Origin: Bradyrhizobium diversitatis
Lineage (GTDB): Bacteria; Pseudomonadota; Alphaproteobacteria; Rhizobiales; Xanthobacteraceae
DNA: 53,300 nucleotides
NCBI RefSeq assembly: GCF_016031635.1
Contig: NZ_JACEGD010000041.1
Span: forward strand, 1 to 53,300
Direction: 5' to 3'
Shown: one piece after another, positions 51,718 to 53,300 of the stretch
Numbering within the stretch: position 1 is the first letter of the stretch
Layout: each line of letters starts with the position of its first letter
Position numbers and translations under genes: made by a program
Notes under the pieces: generated by a model
Told to the model about the DNA's origin: nothing
Database searches by the model: none
Seen by the model: the letters and a program-made list of their open reading frames with translations, nothing else

Positions 51718-52022
51718 GGGCAGGTGATGGAGCCGGGGAAGCTCCAGGTTCTAGCTCATCCCCGTTAACCTTCCGTCAACCAGCATCGCGACGATGGCGG
51801 ACACTGGTGCAGCCGGGCTGCAGCCGCACTCTTCCAGATTTGGTACCGGCGCGATGGCACCGGCTTAACGCTAATACACGAAACCGGCGCCGCGCAGACC
51901 TTCGCGGCGACGCTGCGACCGTAATGGGGATATCATCCGCAACGGCCGAGATTGCCTTCGCTGGCGTTGGCAGCGCGGCAGATGCGCCCTGGTTAATAGT
52001 CCATTAAAAGACGAGCCGCCGC
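51718..52022. other. Divergent intergenic region of the polysaccharide genes
   Basis: 305 bases separating the O-antigen ligase and GT2 starts. It should carry two promoters. TGCAGCC-GGGCTGCA-like and ACCGGCGCGATGGCACCGG stems occur near 51810-51870. GTTAATAGTCCATTAAAAG near 51992-52010 is the AT-richest part, close to the GT2 start. Nothing more was identified. Confidence 0.5.
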
Positions 52023-53006
52023 TTGATCACCGCCGACGACGTTCTCGAACTTCCGGTTGCGCCGCGCGCGCCGGCGGGCCTGCGCAGCCTGCTGCCGGCG
52101 AATTCGGTCGCGGTGTCCATTGTCATTCCCGCCAAGAACGCAGCAGCCTATCTCGCCGAAACTCTCGCGAGCGCGCTGACGCAAGGCGATGTCGGCGAGG
52201 TGATCGTCGTGGACGACGGCTCGACCGACGATACCGTGGCAATCGTCCGCGCCGTGCGCGATCCGCGGCTGCGCCTGTTGCACAACGACGCTGCCGGCGT
52301 GTCGGCGGCACGCAATCTCGGCGCCCGGCATGCGAACGGCGAGTGGCTTCTCTTCCTGGATGCCGACGACCGCCTGCGGCCCGGTGCGGTCGCGGCGCTG
52401 CTGTCGGCGGCGCGCGGCGCTCCGCGCGCGATTCTCGTCTACGGCGACTACAATACGATCGATGGCGAAGGACGGCAGATCGGCCGGCGCGACCTGTTGA
52501 GGGGACGCCGCAAGCCGTCCGGCGACGTGCTGGTGCAGCTCACGGCCGGGAACTTCATCGTCAACGGCGGCATTGTGCTGACACGTGCGGACGCTTTCCG
52601 CGCCGTCGGCGGCTTCGACGTCTCGCTCAGATATTGCGAGGACTGGCATTGCTGGTGCCGCCTTGCAGCGATCGGCGAGTTCGCATTCGCGCCGAAGCTT
52701 CTGCTCGACTATCGCCTGCATACGTCCAACACGATGAACGCGGCGGTGCGAACCCCGCAGGATTTCCTGCCTGCGGTCGCGCGGGTCTTCGACGACGGGC
52801 TGATCCTGGCGCGACTCCCCGAGGGCGCGGCGAGCGGATTGCGCCAGGCCGCCGAGATTCATCTCGTCACCTATTCGGCGATGCAAGCGGTCCGCTTCGG
52901 CAGATATCGCGAAGCCTTCGCCTATCTCGCGATGATCGGCCGGCTATCGCTCGGATCGCTGCCACGCGCCGCGATCAGGGTCGCGCTCGCCCGCTTCGGC
53001 ATCTAG
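52023..53006 (+). CDS. Glycosyltransferase family 2
   Basis: 327 residues from a TTG at 52023; the next in-frame upstream codon is a stop at 52005, so no ATG is available there. The GT-A fold shows VSIVIPAKNAAAYLAETLAS, VIVVDDGSTDDTVAIV and GVSAARNLGARHANG, with FLDADDRLRPGAV (DXD). RYCEDWHCWCRLAAIG supplies the usual ED motif. No membrane helix. Probably builds an exopolysaccharide or O-antigen unit together with the neighbouring genes. The IS begins right after its stop. Confidence 0.88.
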   Translation: MITADDVLELPVAPRAPAGLRSLLPANSVAVSIVIPAKNAAAYLAETLASALTQGDVGEVIVVDDGSTDDTVAIVRAVRDPRLRLLHNDAAGVSAARNLGARHANGEWLLFLDADDRLRPGAVAALLSAARGAPRAILVYGDYNTIDGEGRQIGRRDLLRGRRKPSGDVLVQLTAGNFIVNGGIVLTRADAFRAVGGFDVSLRYCEDWHCWCRLAAIGEFAFAPKLLLDYRLHTSNTMNAAVRTPQDFLPAVARVFDDGLILARLPEGAASGLRQAAEIHLVTYSAMQAVRFGRYREAFAYLAMIGRLSLGSLPRAAIRVALARFGI

Positions 53007-53300
53007 GTTCTGTACTCAAACCCCTTGCGAGTGACGAGGCGGAGTGATTCAAGGCTTCCCAAAAGGGAGGTCCTGATGGCCCGCTTTGATCTTTCAGACG
53101 CCGAGTGGACAATCATCTCTCCGCTGTTACCTGGGGCGGAAGGCAAGAAGAATGGCCGGCCGCGGCCGGATGATCGCAAGGTGCTCAACGGCATCTTCTT
53201 CGTCCTGCGTACGGGGACACCCTGGCGCGATCTGCCGGAGCGCTATGGCCCTTACACAACAGCCTACAACCGCTTCAATCGATGGGCCAAGAAGGGCATC
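53007..53300 (+). mobile_element. IS5-family insertion sequence, left end
   Basis: The IS-type sequence starts at or within a few bases of the GT2 stop (GTTCTGTACTCAAACCCC at 53007 is a candidate left end), then a leader and the transposase start at 53076. The right end and target duplication lie outside the window, so the borders are unproven. Confidence 0.7.
53076..53300 (+). CDS. IS5 family transposase (N-terminal part)
   Basis: 75 residues to the window edge, beginning MARFDLSDAEWTIISPLLPG. KKNGRPRPDDRKVLNGIFFV, LRTGTPWRDLPERYGPY and the following YNRFNRWAKKG are the DUF4096 N-terminal domain of IS5-type transposases. GGGAGG at 53065-53070 precedes the ATG. Many relatives need a programmed frameshift to join the DDE part, which lies outside the window, so whether this copy is intact is unknown. 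Confidence 0.9.
   Translation, partial: MARFDLSDAEWTIISPLLPGAEGKKNGRPRPDDRKVLNGIFFVLRTGTPWRDLPERYGPYTTAYNRFNRWAKKGI

Overview
The window looks like chromosomal DNA of a Bradyrhizobium-type alphaproteobacterium (Nitrobacteraceae). The evidence is high GC, dense small palindromic intergenic repeats, lineage-typical families (DUF6101, DUF2076, DUF4170, TorF porin, the MAGPVPAIHGF-type repeat), a CIRCE-controlled groESL operon, paired hisZ-hisG and a class I cytochrome c next to glcD. No tRNA, rRNA or CRISPR array was seen. The assignment rests on gene content and recalled family resemblance, not on a database search.

Layout. 1-5106 (minus): a tightly overlapping operon pmbA - cysQ-like phosphatase - DUF4170 - DUF374 acyltransferase - waaA - lpxK (cut by the window edge), centred on lipid A/Kdo assembly. 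5371-10301: DUF6101, ubiA (its 5' end lies inside a palindromic element), a secreted Pro-rich protein, rsmE, and an AraC regulator downstream of a winged-helix-like protein. 10795-14929: hisZ-hisG, then a polyprenyl-phosphate-type glycosyltransferase overlapping a ChbG/HpnK deacetylase. 15056-18706: DUF2076 protein, L,D-transpeptidase, CheZ and a lipoprotein. 18863-21167: CIRCE-groES-groEL. 21312-28269: secreted proteins, an LldP/GlcA permease whose Shine-Dalgarno lies in a hairpin, an SbmA/YddA-like ABC exporter and a TorF porin.

28673-34556: histone H1-like protein, glcF, glcE, a quinol-monooxygenase-like gene on the other strand, glcD and a soluble cytochrome c. With the nearby permease this suggests glycolate/lactate uptake and oxidation. 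34631-41805: hydrolase, small proteins, TPR protein, zinc-free L36, an amidohydrolase behind a large palindromic operator, a divergent SDR/HxlR pair, haloacid dehalogenase and YbaK. 42335-44947: an autotransporter interrupted by one in-frame TAG. 45406-48690: LysR divergent from SDR - pirin - WrbA, a plausible redox or electrophile-response module. 49088-53006: acetyltransferase, O-antigen ligase/polymerase and glycosyltransferase, part of a surface-polysaccharide locus that runs into an IS5-family insertion sequence at the right edge.

The most interesting signals are non-coding: at least four families of palindromic repeats, two related hairpins upstream of ubiA with a conserved loop (one supplying the apparent ubiA start codon), the SD-sequestering hairpin of the permease gene, and the operator-promoter palindrome of the amidohydrolase. 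I found no convincing defence island, CRISPR or large undescribed multi-gene machine.
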